A stretch of DNA of 64,000 bases from Adlercreutzia sp. ZJ141 (GCF_011038965.1 NZ_JAAKEB010000005.1:99072-163071); one strand, 5' to 3'; counted from the stretch's first letter, positions 1 to 8,167 are shown. The notes: generated by a model from the sequence alone, not told the origin. Made by a program: numbers and translations.

Positions 1-1398
1 GGTGTAGCGGTCGATGAAATCACGGTCGATAAGCCCACGCTCTATCAGGATATGCACCATGCCATTCGCAAACGCCACGTTGGTGCCGGGACGCAGCTTC
101 AAATGGATGTCGGCACGGGCAGCCAGCCCAATGTCGCGCGGGTCGACCACGATGAGCTTCGTTCCGCGCTCAACGGCAGCGCGTATCTGCATGCCAAACA
201 CCGGATGAGCTTCTTCGGGGTTTGTTCCCACTAGCATTATTACGTCGGAATTGCGCGTGACGTCGTAGATCGGATTCGTCATAGCTCCCGAGCCAAGTGT
301 CGTTGCCAGACCGGCAACCGTGGGAGCGTGTCAAACACGTGCGCAGTTATCAACGTTGTTCGTCCCGAACGCACAACGCGCCATCTTCTGCAGCATGTAC
401 ACGTCTTCGTTCGTCGATCGCGAGCAAGCGAACGCGGCGAGCGCATCAGGCCCTACCTGCTGCTTAATGCGCGTGAAGTTGCTTGCCACGTAGTGAAGCG
501 CTTCATCCCACGACGCTTCCTCAAATTCGCCAGTTTGCTTGTTCTTGATGAGCGGTGTGCGCAGACGTTCGGGGCTGTGAACGAAGTCGAAGCTGGCCGA
601 ACGGCCTTTCACACACAGCATCGAATGATTCGATGGACCAGCTACTCCCTCGGTGTCAACGATGCGGTTATCCTTCACCACCAAGTTCAGCTGACATCCC
701 ACAGCGCAATGCGGGCACGTGGTTTGAACCTTTCGCGTTTCCCATTCGCGGTAGCTGGCACGACGCTTTTCGGTGATGGCTCCCGTGGGGCACGCCTGAG
801 CGCAGTTGCCGCAGTTTTCGCAGTCGGTCGCGCGCCAATTCTCGCCGAACGGTGCCTCAATCGCTGTTCGCACACCCCGCTTGCTGGTATGCAGCGTGTG
901 GTTGCGCGCCGCCCGGTTGCATGCCCCCACGCACCGCTGGCACGCGATGCACAAGTTTGGATCGAACCGCAGAAACGGGTTGCTGTCGAGCACGGCCTTT
1001 CGCGGCTGAGCCACGTAGTACGGCGATTCAACGACCCCCTGCTCACGACAGACCGTTTGCAGCTCGCACGCGCCATTCTTCACGCAGCTAAAGCAATAGT
1101 TCGTGGAATCAAGACCATGACGTGCAAGTATCAGCTCGAGCGCTGTCTTCCGCGACGATCGGACGCGCTCGGAATCCGTTGTCACAACCATGCCTTCGGC
1201 AACAGGCGTGTTGCACGCCGTTACTAGTTCGCTTCGTCCCTCAACTTCAATTGCGCAAACACGACACGACCCGATGTTACTTACATGCTTCAGGTAACAC
1301 AGCGTGGGAATACTCACGCCAGCCTGGCGTGCAGCTCCCAAAATGGTCGTGCCCTCCCTCACGCTTATCGCACGGCCATCAATGGTCACATTCAGCAT
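1..1398 (-). CDS. fdhF: Formate dehydrogenase catalytic subunit, selenocysteine-containing (3' end outside window)
   Basis: Molybdenum/tungsten enzyme interconverting formate and CO2; only the first 466 codons are in the window. From the ATG at 1398 there is a [2Fe-2S] domain (Cys34, 45, 48, 62), a NuoG-like Cys-rich stretch (Cys102-117), two ferredoxin [4Fe-4S] motifs (Cys150-160, Cys193-203) and the CPHCAVGC cluster (228-235) that opens the molybdopterin domain. An in-frame UGA at 333-331 is codon 356, in the context NCARV-U-HAPTVAGL, which corresponds to Sec140 of E. coli FdhF; the frame then stays open to base 1, so ordinary gene calling would wrongly stop here. ATG 1398 is preferred to GTG 1452 because GGTGAGGT precedes it. 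The N-terminal iron-sulfur extension suggests an NAD- or ferredoxin-linked enzyme rather than a plain FHL subunit. It is divergent from the hydrogenase maturation genes, so coupling to an [FeFe]-hydrogenase is plausible but inferred. Confidence 0.93.
284..330 (-). promoter_or_regulatory. SECIS element for selenocysteine insertion
   Basis: On the minus strand, directly after the UGA, there is a stem-loop: outer arms GCTCCC (327-322) and GGGAGC (289-284), inner arms GTTGCC (318-313) and GGCAAC (307-302), and apical loop GGTCT (312-308). The E. coli fdhF SECIS also has a GGUCU apical loop, and in both cases 18 nt separate UGA from that loop. This would recruit SelB and Sec-tRNA. SelA, SelB and selC are not in the window. 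Confidence 0.9.
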
Positions 1399-1659
1399 CT
1401 TTACCTCACCCCATTTCTCGCTCGCTTCGCCTTCGCCGCTTTTGAAACGCACTACTTACGCACCGTTCACAACAAAGGCTTACCGCGATCAATATTCACA
1501 TCTGTCGTGTTTCGCCAGCGTTTCAAATTCGATCAAGTTCGGTCAAACGCCGCTTTGTTGTTTTGAGCGGCGCGGCGAAAAGAAGCGTGAAAGAGACAGG
1601 GGGAAAGCCGGGGGGAACCGAAAAGAAGGCGGGGAAGGAGGCATGAAGAAGGCGACGAA

Positions 1660-1769
1660 CCACCCGCTCGCCACACCGCGCCACCCGCCCGGCGCATCGC
1701 ATCCGTTGCGCCACCCGCCCGGCGCATCGCATCCGTTGCGCCACCCGCCCGCCACACCGCGCCACCCGC
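1660..1769. repeat. GC-rich tandem repeat in the fdhF/hydE divergent spacer
   Basis: Two exact 30-bp copies (1681-1710 and 1711-1740) are flanked by 21-bp shortened copies (1660-1680, 1741-1761) and a 9-bp partial (1762-1769/70). Units begin CCACCCGCCCG. The repeat lies in the 583-bp spacer between the divergent fdhF and hydE starts. Left of it (about 1570-1650) is a purine-rich G/A stretch. ORFs crossing the array on either strand are repetitive and not credible as genes. No function can be assigned; the array would place the two promoters at a variable distance if its copy number changes. Confidence 0.85.
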
Positions 1770-1800
1770 CTGCTGAAACAATTCGGTGATGCGACCCATG

Positions 1801-1931
1801 TATACTTATGTGCATGCAAGCGACACCACAGCAGGGGCACACCCTTTCTGAGGTGCCGCGCGCGATACGCACCTGATATGAAGGCGAGTCGTCAAAGCGG
1901 GCTCCATTTTGCAGGAAAGGCCTTTAAGCCC
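1801..1931 (+). promoter_or_regulatory. Possible promoter and structured leader of hydE
   Basis: A TATACT at 1801-1806 is a candidate -10 box; I see no good -35. Downstream, GGCAC (1836-1840) can pair with GTGCC (1853-1857), while the overlapping GGTGC (1852-1856) can instead pair with GCACC (1869-1873), so the two hairpins exclude each other. A further hairpin GGGCT (1899-1903)/AGCCC (1927-1931) encloses a 10-bp palindrome AAAGGCCTTT (1916-1925). The leader would be about 170 nt. It does not match a riboswitch class I can name; some stretches recall the TPP aptamer, but its conserved core is not there. Confidence 0.35.
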
Positions 1932-1981
1932 CCTTCGAAGAGACTCTTGGCAACTCGTGCTGAAGGAAAGGTCGGACTACT

Positions 1982-3034
1982 ATGAGCAGCACACGCTACC
2001 TTGTGGACAAGCTCGCCGAAGAGCGACGCCTGTCCGTCGAGCAGTACGAGCAGATCATCCTCAACCGCTCACCCGAGCTTGCCGCTCATGCACGCGAGCT
2101 GGCCTGCGCGCAACGCAAAGCCGCATACGGCACCAGCGTGTTCATACGTGGACTCATTGAGGTGAGCAACTACTGCAAAAATGACTGCTACTATTGCGGC
2201 ATCCGCAAAAGCAATGCTTCATGCAGCAGGTACCGCCTAAGCGCCGATGACATCTTCGACTGCGCACAAACGGCCTACGATCTGGGGTGCCGCACGTTCG
2301 TGTTGCAAGGGGGCGAAGACCCCTGGTTTACCGACCAGCGGGTTGCAGAAATTATCGGCCAGCTGAAGCACCGCTACCCCGATTGCGCCATCACGCTTTC
2401 CTTAGGCGAGCGGAGCTTTGAGAGCTACCAAGCGCTGCGGCAAGCCGGTGCCGACCGCTACCTGTTGCGACACGAAACAGCTTCGGCACGCCACTACCAA
2501 ATGCTGCACCCAGCCGATCTGGCGCTGCAAAATCGCCTGCGCTGCTTGTCCGACCTGCGCGACCTTGGGTTTGCCGTGGGTAGCGGGTTTATGGTAGGAA
2601 CGCCCGGGCAAACAGCCTACGAGCTTGCATGCGACCTAAAGCTCATCGAAGAGTTACAGCCCGCTATGTGCGGCATCGGCCCGTTCGTGCCGCACCACGC
2701 AACCCCCTTCGCAAACGAGCCGCAAGGGTCGGCCGAGCTCACCTGCTTTCTGCTGTCGCTTCTGCGCATCATGCGACCCAGCCTGCTTTTGCCCTCCACC
2801 ACCGCCTTGAATTCCATTCAGACGGCTGGCATGGAGCAAGGAATTTTGGCCGGCGCGAACGTGATCATGCCGAACTTGTCGCCGTTTTCGTGTCGCAGCA
2901 AGTACGAAATTTACGACAACAAGGTTTTCGGCATCGAAGACGCCGCCGCGCAGTTGGAAAGCCTGCGGAAGCGCATCCGCGCAATTGGCTACGAAATTGT
3001 CACCGACCGGGGCGACCCCCAAGCACCCGCGTAG
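1982..3034 (+). CDS. hydE: [FeFe]-hydrogenase maturase HydE (radical SAM)
   Basis: Radical S-adenosylmethionine enzyme that helps assemble the diiron subcluster of the [FeFe]-hydrogenase H-cluster, in the cytoplasm, together with HydG and HydF. The 350-residue protein carries the radical SAM motif NYCKNDCYYC with Cys65, Cys69 and Cys72, a GGEDPW SAM-binding segment and a TIM-barrel-like remainder, and its length fits the family. ATG 1982 is preceded by AAGGAAAGG. It is the first gene of a hydE-hydG-hydF-regulator set, all on the plus strand, separated by unusually long spacers (185, 149 and 234 bp). The related family PylB also has this fold, but the neighbours settle the assignment. Confidence 0.95.
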   Translation: MSSTRYLVDKLAEERRLSVEQYEQIILNRSPELAAHARELACAQRKAAYGTSVFIRGLIEVSNYCKNDCYYCGIRKSNASCSRYRLSADDIFDCAQTAYDLGCRTFVLQGGEDPWFTDQRVAEIIGQLKHRYPDCAITLSLGERSFESYQALRQAGADRYLLRHETASARHYQMLHPADLALQNRLRCLSDLRDLGFAVGSGFMVGTPGQTAYELACDLKLIEELQPAMCGIGPFVPHHATPFANEPQGSAELTCFLLSLLRIMRPSLLLPSTTALNSIQTAGMEQGILAGANVIMPNLSPFSCRSKYEIYDNKVFGIEDAAAQLESLRKRIRAIGYEIVTDRGDPQAPA

Positions 3035-3219
3035 TGCGCACGGCACGCGACCGAGCACACCGCACAACGCTACGAACCCGGCACGCGGGTACGTAGCACG
3101 CACGGCACGCAGAAGCGCAACGCGAACCGAAGCTACACGCCTGTCACGTAAGCAAACCGAAACGGACCGAACCGCCACCAAACCACCGCCGAGCGGTGCC
3201 AACGAGAAAGAAGGACCTC

Positions 3220-4674
3220 ATGACTACCTGCACGTATGACCCGAAATCGCCTCACGCCGACGAATTCATCAATCATCAGGAAATTCTCGACACGCTTGAG
3301 TACGCACAACAGCACAAAAACGATCTCGAGCTCATCGAGCGCATTCTGGAGAAAGCCCGCCCGAACCTGCATCCCGCGCGCGACCACTGCTCGGTTATCA
3401 CCCACCGCGAAGCCGCAGTGCTTATGGCCTGCGACGACCCAAAGGTCAACGCCGCCATCAAGCAGCTCGCGCACGACATTAAGCTGGCCTACTACGGCAA
3501 CCGCATCGTGCTGTTCGCGCCGCTGTACCTGTCGAACTACTGCGTGAACGGCTGCTTGTACTGCCCGTATCACGCCAAGAACAAGCAAATTCCCCGCCGC
3601 AAGCTCACGCAGGACGAAATCCGCGCCGAAGTAATAGCGCTGCAGGATATGGGACACAAGCGCTTGGCCATCGAAGCGGGTGAAGACCCGAAGAACAACC
3701 CGCTCGACTACATTCTGGAAAGCATGGAAACCATCTATTCCATCAAGCACCGTAACGGCGCCATCCGCCGCGTGAATGTGAACATCGCCGCAACCACGGT
3801 TGACGACTACCGTCGGCTCAAAGAGGCCGAAATCGGCACCTACATTCTCTTCCAAGAAACCTACAACCGCGAAAACTACGAGCGACTTCATCCCACAGGC
3901 CCCAAGCACAACTACGCGTGGCACACCGAAGCCATGGACCGCGCCATGGAAGGCGGCATCGACGACGTAGGATTAGGCGTGCTGTTCGGCCTGGACAACT
4001 ACTTGTACGAGTTCGTCGGCCTACTCATGCACGCCGAACACCTGGAAGCCGTTCATGGCGTGGGCCCGCACACCATCAGCGTGCCGCGCTTGAAGCCTGC
4101 AAGTGACATCAACCCCGACGACTTCGATAACGGCGTGCCCGACGACATGTTCGAGAAAATTATCGCGTGCATCCGCGTTGCCGTGCCCTACACAGGCATG
4201 ATCATTTCCACCCGCGAAAGCGAAGTCGTGCGCGAACGCGCGCTGCGTTACGGCATATCGCAGATATCGGGTGGCAGCCGCACAAGCGTAGGTGGCTATA
4301 CCGAAGAAGCCCGCCCGCACGACACCGAGCAGTTCGACGTGTCGGATCAGCGTACCTTAGATGACGTGATCAGCTGGCTTATTTCGTGTGACCACATACC
4401 CAGCTTCTGCACGGCATGCTACCGCGCGGGGCGCACCGGCGACCGCTTCATGAGCTTCTGCAAAAGCGGCGAAATACTGAACTACTGCCATCCCAACGCG
4501 CTCATGACGCTGCAAGAGTATCTGACCGACTACGCAACGCCTGAAACCAAACGGGCAGGTGAAGCCATTATCGAGCGTGAGCTTAATAAGATCACGAACG
4601 AGAAGACCCGCAGCATTTGTGAGGCCCGCATTCGAGACATTAAGGAAACCTCGCTGCGCGACTTCCGCTTCTAG
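3220..4674 (+). CDS. hydG: [FeFe]-hydrogenase maturase HydG (radical SAM tyrosine lyase)
   Basis: Cleaves tyrosine to p-cresol and dehydroglycine, from which the CO and CN ligands of the H-cluster are made. The radical SAM cluster motif NYCVNGCLYC (Cys108, Cys112, Cys115) is present, and the C-terminal auxiliary iron-sulfur cluster site is visible as CTACYRAGRTGDRF followed by FCKSGEILNYC. The 484-residue length is normal. The start is ATG 3220 with AAGAAGGA just upstream; a GTG at 3196 in frame lacks a ribosome binding site. ThiH shares the fold but lacks the C-terminal Cys arrangement. The spacer to hydE is rich in ACG/CGCA words and carries no gene. Confidence 0.96.
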   Translation: MTTCTYDPKSPHADEFINHQEILDTLEYAQQHKNDLELIERILEKARPNLHPARDHCSVITHREAAVLMACDDPKVNAAIKQLAHDIKLAYYGNRIVLFAPLYLSNYCVNGCLYCPYHAKNKQIPRRKLTQDEIRAEVIALQDMGHKRLAIEAGEDPKNNPLDYILESMETIYSIKHRNGAIRRVNVNIAATTVDDYRRLKEAEIGTYILFQETYNRENYERLHPTGPKHNYAWHTEAMDRAMEGGIDDVGLGVLFGLDNYLYEFVGLLMHAEHLEAVHGVGPHTISVPRLKPASDINPDDFDNGVPDDMFEKIIACIRVAVPYTGMIISTRESEVVRERALRYGISQISGGSRTSVGGYTEEARPHDTEQFDVSDQRTLDDVISWLISCDHIPSFCTACYRAGRTGDRFMSFCKSGEILNYCHPNALMTLQEYLTDYATPETKRAGEAIIERELNKITNEKTRSICEARIRDIKETSLRDFRF

Positions 4675-4823
4675 CGCAGCGTGCACTACGGGCGCGCACG
4701 TTGCTGCACGTGACGCGCCCACCACGTACACCCACACCGCAGCGGCGCCCACCACGTGCGCCTGCCACGCGCACGCGCCGTACCGCCCCACACCCGTCCC
4801 GCGACCAAGTTAGGAGGCCGGCA

Positions 4824-6044
4824 ATGGGACTGAACGACACCCCCGCAAGCGAGCGGGCGACCATTGGCTTTTTCGGCATCTGCAACGCCGGCAAGTCGAG
4901 CGTTGTTAACGCCGTCACCTCGCAAGACCTATCCATCGTGTCGGGCACACCTGGCACCACCACCGACCCAGTGCGCAAGACCATGGAGCTTTTACCTTTA
5001 GGGCCCGTGGTGATTGTTGACGCCCCCGGCATCGACGACGCAGGCGAGCTTGGCCAACTGCGTGTGCGCAAGGCGAAGCAAGCGCTTACCACGTGCGATA
5101 TTGCCGTGCTGGTAATCGACGCCGCGCGCGGCGAGGAAGAAGCCGATTGCGAGTTGGCTCGTGCCGTGCGCGAGCGCGGCATTCCGCTCGTGCGAGCATG
5201 GAACAAGGCTGATTTGCTGTCACCAAGCGAGCGGCAGCGCATGCAGCACCGCGAAGGCGACGTGCTCGTAAGCGCCGTCACAGGCGAAGGCATCAACGAG
5301 CTGAAAGAAACGATAGCTCGCAGCGCCCGCACAAGGGAGAAGCAGAAGCGCCTGATTGCCGACCTTATTCAGGAAGGTGATACGGTGGTGCTGGTTGTGC
5401 CTATTGACTCGTCGGCGCCGAAAGGCCGGATTATTCTTCCCCAGCAAATGGTACTGCGCGACGTGCTTGACTCACACGCCCAGGCGCTCGTGTGCCAACC
5501 CTCGCAGCTGGCAGGTGCGCTTACGTCGCTTCGCCAACCGCCGCGCCTTGTGGTTACCGATTCGCAAGCGTTTGAGCAAGTGGCACGCATTGTTCCGGAC
5601 GATGTACCCCTTACGTCGTTTTCCATCCTCATGGCGCGCTACCGGGGCGACCTGTCGTCGTTTACAGATGGCGCGCGCGCACTTGCCGGGCTGCGCGACG
5701 GCGACCGCGTGCTCGTATCGGAAGCGTGCACGCACCACCGCCAGTGCGAAGACATTGGAACGGTGAAGATACCGCGCATGATTCGGGAATGTACCGGAAG
5801 CAATCCGACGTTTGAGTTCTCATCGGGCGCGCATTTCCCCGATTCGCTTGCCGGCGTATCACTTGTTGTTCACTGCGGCGGCTGCATGATCAGCGACGCG
5901 CAGATGAAGGCTCACACCGACGCAGCGCGAAGCGAAGGCGTGCCGCTTATCAACTACGGCATGGCGCTCGCGTACATGACCGGCGTGCTGAAGCGGAGCT
6001 TACAACCGCTCCCTGAAGCGAAAACGCTGCTTGAAAACTTGTGA
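4824..6044 (+). CDS. hydF: [FeFe]-hydrogenase maturation GTPase and scaffold HydF
   Basis: Scaffold on which HydE and HydG build the diiron precursor before transfer to apo-HydA. The N-terminal GTPase domain shows G1 FGICNAGKSS (about residues 14-23), a TTTDP switch and DAPGID (G3) and NKAD (G4). The C-terminal cluster site is CTHH followed about 50 residues later by HCGGC, the family's CxHx(n)HCxxC pattern. The 406-residue length is typical. ATG 4824 follows TAGGAGG; the longer frame from 4701 has no such support and encodes a Pro/Arg-rich tail from spacer DNA. Confidence 0.96.
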   Translation: MGLNDTPASERATIGFFGICNAGKSSVVNAVTSQDLSIVSGTPGTTTDPVRKTMELLPLGPVVIVDAPGIDDAGELGQLRVRKAKQALTTCDIAVLVIDAARGEEEADCELARAVRERGIPLVRAWNKADLLSPSERQRMQHREGDVLVSAVTGEGINELKETIARSARTREKQKRLIADLIQEGDTVVLVVPIDSSAPKGRIILPQQMVLRDVLDSHAQALVCQPSQLAGALTSLRQPPRLVVTDSQAFEQVARIVPDDVPLTSFSILMARYRGDLSSFTDGARALAGLRDGDRVLVSEACTHHRQCEDIGTVKIPRMIRECTGSNPTFEFSSGAHFPDSLAGVSLVVHCGGCMISDAQMKAHTDAARSEGVPLINYGMALAYMTGVLKRSLQPLPEAKTLLENL

Positions 6045-6119
6045 GGAAACGGCAGCGAGCATGACGGCACGGCAGGCAACGGCACGGCGTGCGCCAAAGG
6101 GTTACGCAACCCGATACAC

Positions 6120-6234
6120 GGCAGCAGGTTACCCTTCGTGTCTTGCTGCCGCAGCCTTTCGTGACGCTTTGTCACCCTGCTCCGTCACCCAACCGGCGAC
6201 GAAGCTAATCTGTCGCCCCCGGCGGGGCGGCGAC
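6120..6234 (+). promoter_or_regulatory. Attenuator-like hairpins before the hydrogenase regulator gene
   Basis: In the 234-bp hydF-regulator spacer there is a hairpin GGCAGCA (6120-6126)/TGCTGCC (6144-6150), then three arms that pair alternatively: GGCGAC (6195-6200), GTCGCC (6212-6217) and GGCGAC (6229-6234). The middle arm can pair with either neighbour, so two hairpins exclude each other. A TACAAT at 6239-6244 could be a -10 box for a separate transcript of the small regulator gene. No U-tract follows, so classical attenuation is uncertain. Confidence 0.35.
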
Positions 6235-6278
6235 ACGATACAATAAGGCAAGTGGAACCGAAGCCAAAGGAGGCTGCC

Positions 6279-6524
6279 ATGGACACCAGGGTTGCTGCAA
6301 TATCGATCATCGTCAAGAACACCGAGTCGGTCAACCAGCTCAACGAGCTGTTGCATGAGTACCGCGACTACATTATCGGCCGCATGGGCATTCCCTACCG
6401 CGAGCACAACATGAACGTGATCATGATCGCCCTTGACGCGCCACACGACGTTATTTCGGCACTGTCGGGCAAAATCGGCGCACTCGACGGCGTCACCTCA
6501 AAAAGCGTGTGCTCCGCGCTCTAA
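6279..6524 (+). CDS. TM1266-type iron-only hydrogenase system regulator
   Basis: Small 81-residue protein of the putative iron-only hydrogenase system regulator family (TM1266-like, ACT/NikR-C-like fold), usually found beside hydEFG. It begins MDTRVAAISIIVKN and contains the typical REHNMNVIMIALDAP middle. ATG 6279 follows AAAGGAGG; an upstream GTG (6252) would overlap that ribosome binding site. The family has no DNA-binding domain of its own, so it may sense a metabolite and act through partners; that part is inference. It is the last gene of the hyd set. Confidence 0.9.
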   Translation: MDTRVAAISIIVKNTESVNQLNELLHEYRDYIIGRMGIPYREHNMNVIMIALDAPHDVISALSGKIGALDGVTSKSVCSAL

Positions 6525-6576
6525 CGCTTTAACGACCTAACGGTCTAACGGTCTAACGGTCTAACGCTCCAACAAT
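6521..6576 (+). repeat. 8-bp tandem repeat CTAACGGT
   Basis: Starting on the stop codon of the hydrogenase regulator, 8-bp units follow head to tail: CTAACGCT (6521), TTAACGAC (6529), CTAACGGT three times (6537, 6545, 6553), CTAACGCT (6561) and a degenerate CCAACAAT (6569). It is not coding. An 8-bp unit is prone to slippage, and the first unit supplies the stop codon. Confidence 0.85.
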
Positions 6577-6592
6577 CCAAGCTCGTAAAAAC

Positions 6593-6615
6593 GCCCCTGT
6601 CACCCGCGCAGGGGC
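6593..6615 (+). terminator. Hairpin, possible terminator of the hyd operon
   Basis: GCCCCTG (6593-6599) pairs with CAGGGGC (6609-6615) around a 9-nt loop. The plus strand after it is not U-rich (TCCGCCGCG), while an A-tract precedes it, so it would look better as a minus-strand terminator although no minus-strand gene ends here. Confidence 0.45.
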
Positions 6616-6694
6616 TCCGCCGCGTTCTCTACCGAGTCCGACACAGATAGTCTTTACATCAGTGATCTTATGCGCCTGAACTGGGAGGATACTT

Positions 6695-7375
6695 ATGCCC
6701 GCCTACGCTGAAAGCTACCTTATGGACGCAATGGAAAACCTCGGCGAAATGGCTGATTGTGTCGCGGCAGCCCCGGATGTCAGTCTTACTGAGTTCTGGC
6801 ACGTTTTCGTGTCAAGCACCGTCGCGCGCGAAATCGCCAAGGGATCACCCTTTACCATTGTGGGGAAATCGGGGCTTGAGTTGGCAAACGAAGTCTGCGA
6901 GCAGGGAGGCCTCGCCTTTCCCGACGACCCAGGCACCCTTTCGGTCAGTGACAGCTTCAACCTTTCGCCCTCGTATTGGTGCGGCTGGATTCTTGCTTTC
7001 TATCAATGGAGCACAAGCCTTACCTTTGCGGAAATTAATCGTCACCTTCCCATTAGCACCGTGTTCAACATGTACAGAACATATCATGAGCAATCCGAAG
7101 ACCGATTTCGGGAAGCCGCCGATGAGATAATCGCCGCCAGCAGTTACCCGCAGGGGCTGAAACACCAGCGCACCCTTATGGGGCTTTCCCAATCGCAACT
7201 GGCACAACGCTCTGGCGTGGGAATTCGCGCAATACAGCAATATGAGCAGGGCTCGAAAGACATCTCGCGAGCGTCGTTTGACAACGTGTGGAAACTCGCC
7301 AAAGCGCTGCATTGCCAACCACAAGACCTCATGCCGCCAGCACGTCGATTCGAATACGGAGTAGTGGCACTGTAA
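6695..7375 (+). CDS. XRE-family HTH protein with uncharacterised N-terminal domain
   Basis: 226-residue protein. The C-terminal part (about 155-215) is a clear Cro/CI-type helix-turn-helix: RTLMGLSQSQLAQRSGVG, then IRAIQQYEQGSKDISRAS. The N-terminal 150 residues are mostly alpha-helical, with no signal peptide or membrane segment, and I do not recognise them by name; similar two-part proteins occur next to toxin-like genes. ATG 6695 follows GGGAGG. It stands alone between the hyd set and the hicA/hicB locus, so it could be an orphan antitoxin or regulator. Its direct target is unknown. Confidence 0.75.
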   Translation: MPAYAESYLMDAMENLGEMADCVAAAPDVSLTEFWHVFVSSTVAREIAKGSPFTIVGKSGLELANEVCEQGGLAFPDDPGTLSVSDSFNLSPSYWCGWILAFYQWSTSLTFAEINRHLPISTVFNMYRTYHEQSEDRFREAADEIIAASSYPQGLKHQRTLMGLSQSQLAQRSGVGIRAIQQYEQGSKDISRASFDNVWKLAKALHCQPQDLMPPARRFEYGVVAL

Positions 7376-7460
7376 AAGGCTTCAATGAAACTGAACTTAC
7401 AACAGGATTACGACCCCCTTTGCAGCTTAGCCGTAGCGGGGAATACCTTGAAGGTATGAC

Positions 7461-7501
7461 AATAACAAATATTCTTCTATGTGTTATATACACTTGTTAT
7501 T
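7461..7501 (+). promoter_or_regulatory. Inverted repeat upstream of hicA/hicB (candidate operator)
   Basis: AATAACAA (7461-7468) and TTGTTATT (7494-7501) form a perfect 8-bp inverted repeat with a 25-bp spacer that itself holds the near-palindrome GTGTTATATACAC (7481-7493). The stretch is much more AT-rich than its neighbours and ends about 35 bp before the hicA start. HicB antitoxins bind operators in their own promoters, which makes autoregulation a fair reading. Confidence 0.5.
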
Positions 7502-7535
7502 CTATTCGTTATACTGATTTGCAGGAGAGATAGGG

Positions 7536-7733
7536 TTGAAAAGCTATTCGTCACGAGAGATCATCGCATAGCTCAAGGCTGATGGGTGGTACGAGGTCGC
7601 AGTAGTTGGAAGCCACCACCAATTAAAACATCCGACAAAACACGGACGAGTCACAGTGAAGCATCCAACAAAAGACATACCACCAAAGACGCTCAAGAGC
7701 ATCGAGGCACAATCGGGGCTGCGATTCGAGTAA
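7536..7733 (+). pseudogene. hicA: hicA mRNA-interferase toxin gene with in-frame amber stop
   Basis: Reading from TTG 7536, preceded by CAGGAGAG, gives MKSYSSREIIA, a TAG stop at 7569-7571 (codon 12), then an uninterrupted frame LKADGWYEVAVVGSHHQLKH to a TAA at 7731-7733. Without the stop this is a 65-residue HicA: the DGW segment, the catalytic His in GSHHQLKHP and the PTKHGRVTVKHP strand are all there. No in-frame ATG, GTG or TTG lies close after the stop to rescue it apart from late GTG/TTA codons. The toxin is therefore predicted inactive, while its antitoxin gene 20 bp downstream is intact. A sequencing error or amber suppression are the alternatives. Confidence 0.85.
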
Positions 7734-7753
7734 CCCCCTCAAAAGGAGCATAC

Positions 7754-8155
7754 ATGAAAAAAGCCGACCGGTACTTCTATCCAGCAATTTTTACTTACGA
7801 ACAGGGGCAGGAAATCGCTGTGGAATTCCCTGATTTAGGAGTAGCAACAAGCGGCGTAGACGACAATGACGCGCTGCTATCCGCACGCGAACTTCTGGGC
7901 TGTGTACTGTTCGGATTAGAAGAAGACGGTGAAGAAATACCAGCTCCCACACCTTTAAGCCAACTAACCGTCGAATCGAATGAGCGAACCGTACTCATTG
8001 ACGCATATATGCCCTCGGTGCGGCAGGCTCTATCATCTCGAGCAGTAAACCGCACCGTAACGCTTCCCGCATGGCTGAATGCTTTGGCCGTCGAACATGG
8101 TGTCAATTTCTCGCAGACCTTACAAACAGCCCTGCGTCAGCAGCTGCGCGTGTAG
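7754..8155 (+). CDS. hicB: HicB-family antitoxin
   Basis: 133-residue antitoxin of a type II HicAB system. The N-terminal half is the partly degraded RNase H-like HicB domain (YPAIFTYEQGQEIAVEFPDL, then GDDNDAL-like segment and LxxxxLLGxxL helix), and the C-terminal 35 residues form a ribbon-helix-helix DNA-binding part (RTVTLPAWLNALAVEHGVNF). ATG 7754 follows AAAGGAG. It lies 20 bp after the hicA reading frame, in the usual toxin-first order. Because hicA carries a stop codon, this antitoxin may now act only as a regulator or protect against related toxins. Confidence 0.9.
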   Translation: MKKADRYFYPAIFTYEQGQEIAVEFPDLGVATSGVDDNDALLSARELLGCVLFGLEEDGEEIPAPTPLSQLTVESNERTVLIDAYMPSVRQALSSRAVNRTVTLPAWLNALAVEHGVNFSQTLQTALRQQLRV

Positions 8156-8167
8156 CAGACCTCCGAA

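Noticed and set aside
328..1227. Long plus-strand frame opposite fdhF
   Set aside because: It is the shadow of the formate dehydrogenase frame; Arg/His-rich with no family features and no ribosome binding site.
1681..1769. CRISPR array
   Set aside because: Units are contiguous with no unique spacers, and there are no cas genes.
1523..1872. Minus-strand frames through the GC-rich tandem array
   Set aside because: The peptides are repeats of Gly-Gly-Trp/Arg words created by the 30-bp units in every frame.
1830..1900. TPP riboswitch in front of hydE
   Set aside because: It has AGGGGCAC, CTGAGG and ACCTGAT-like words, but the conserved CUGAGA and the downstream pyrophosphate-binding helix do not fit.
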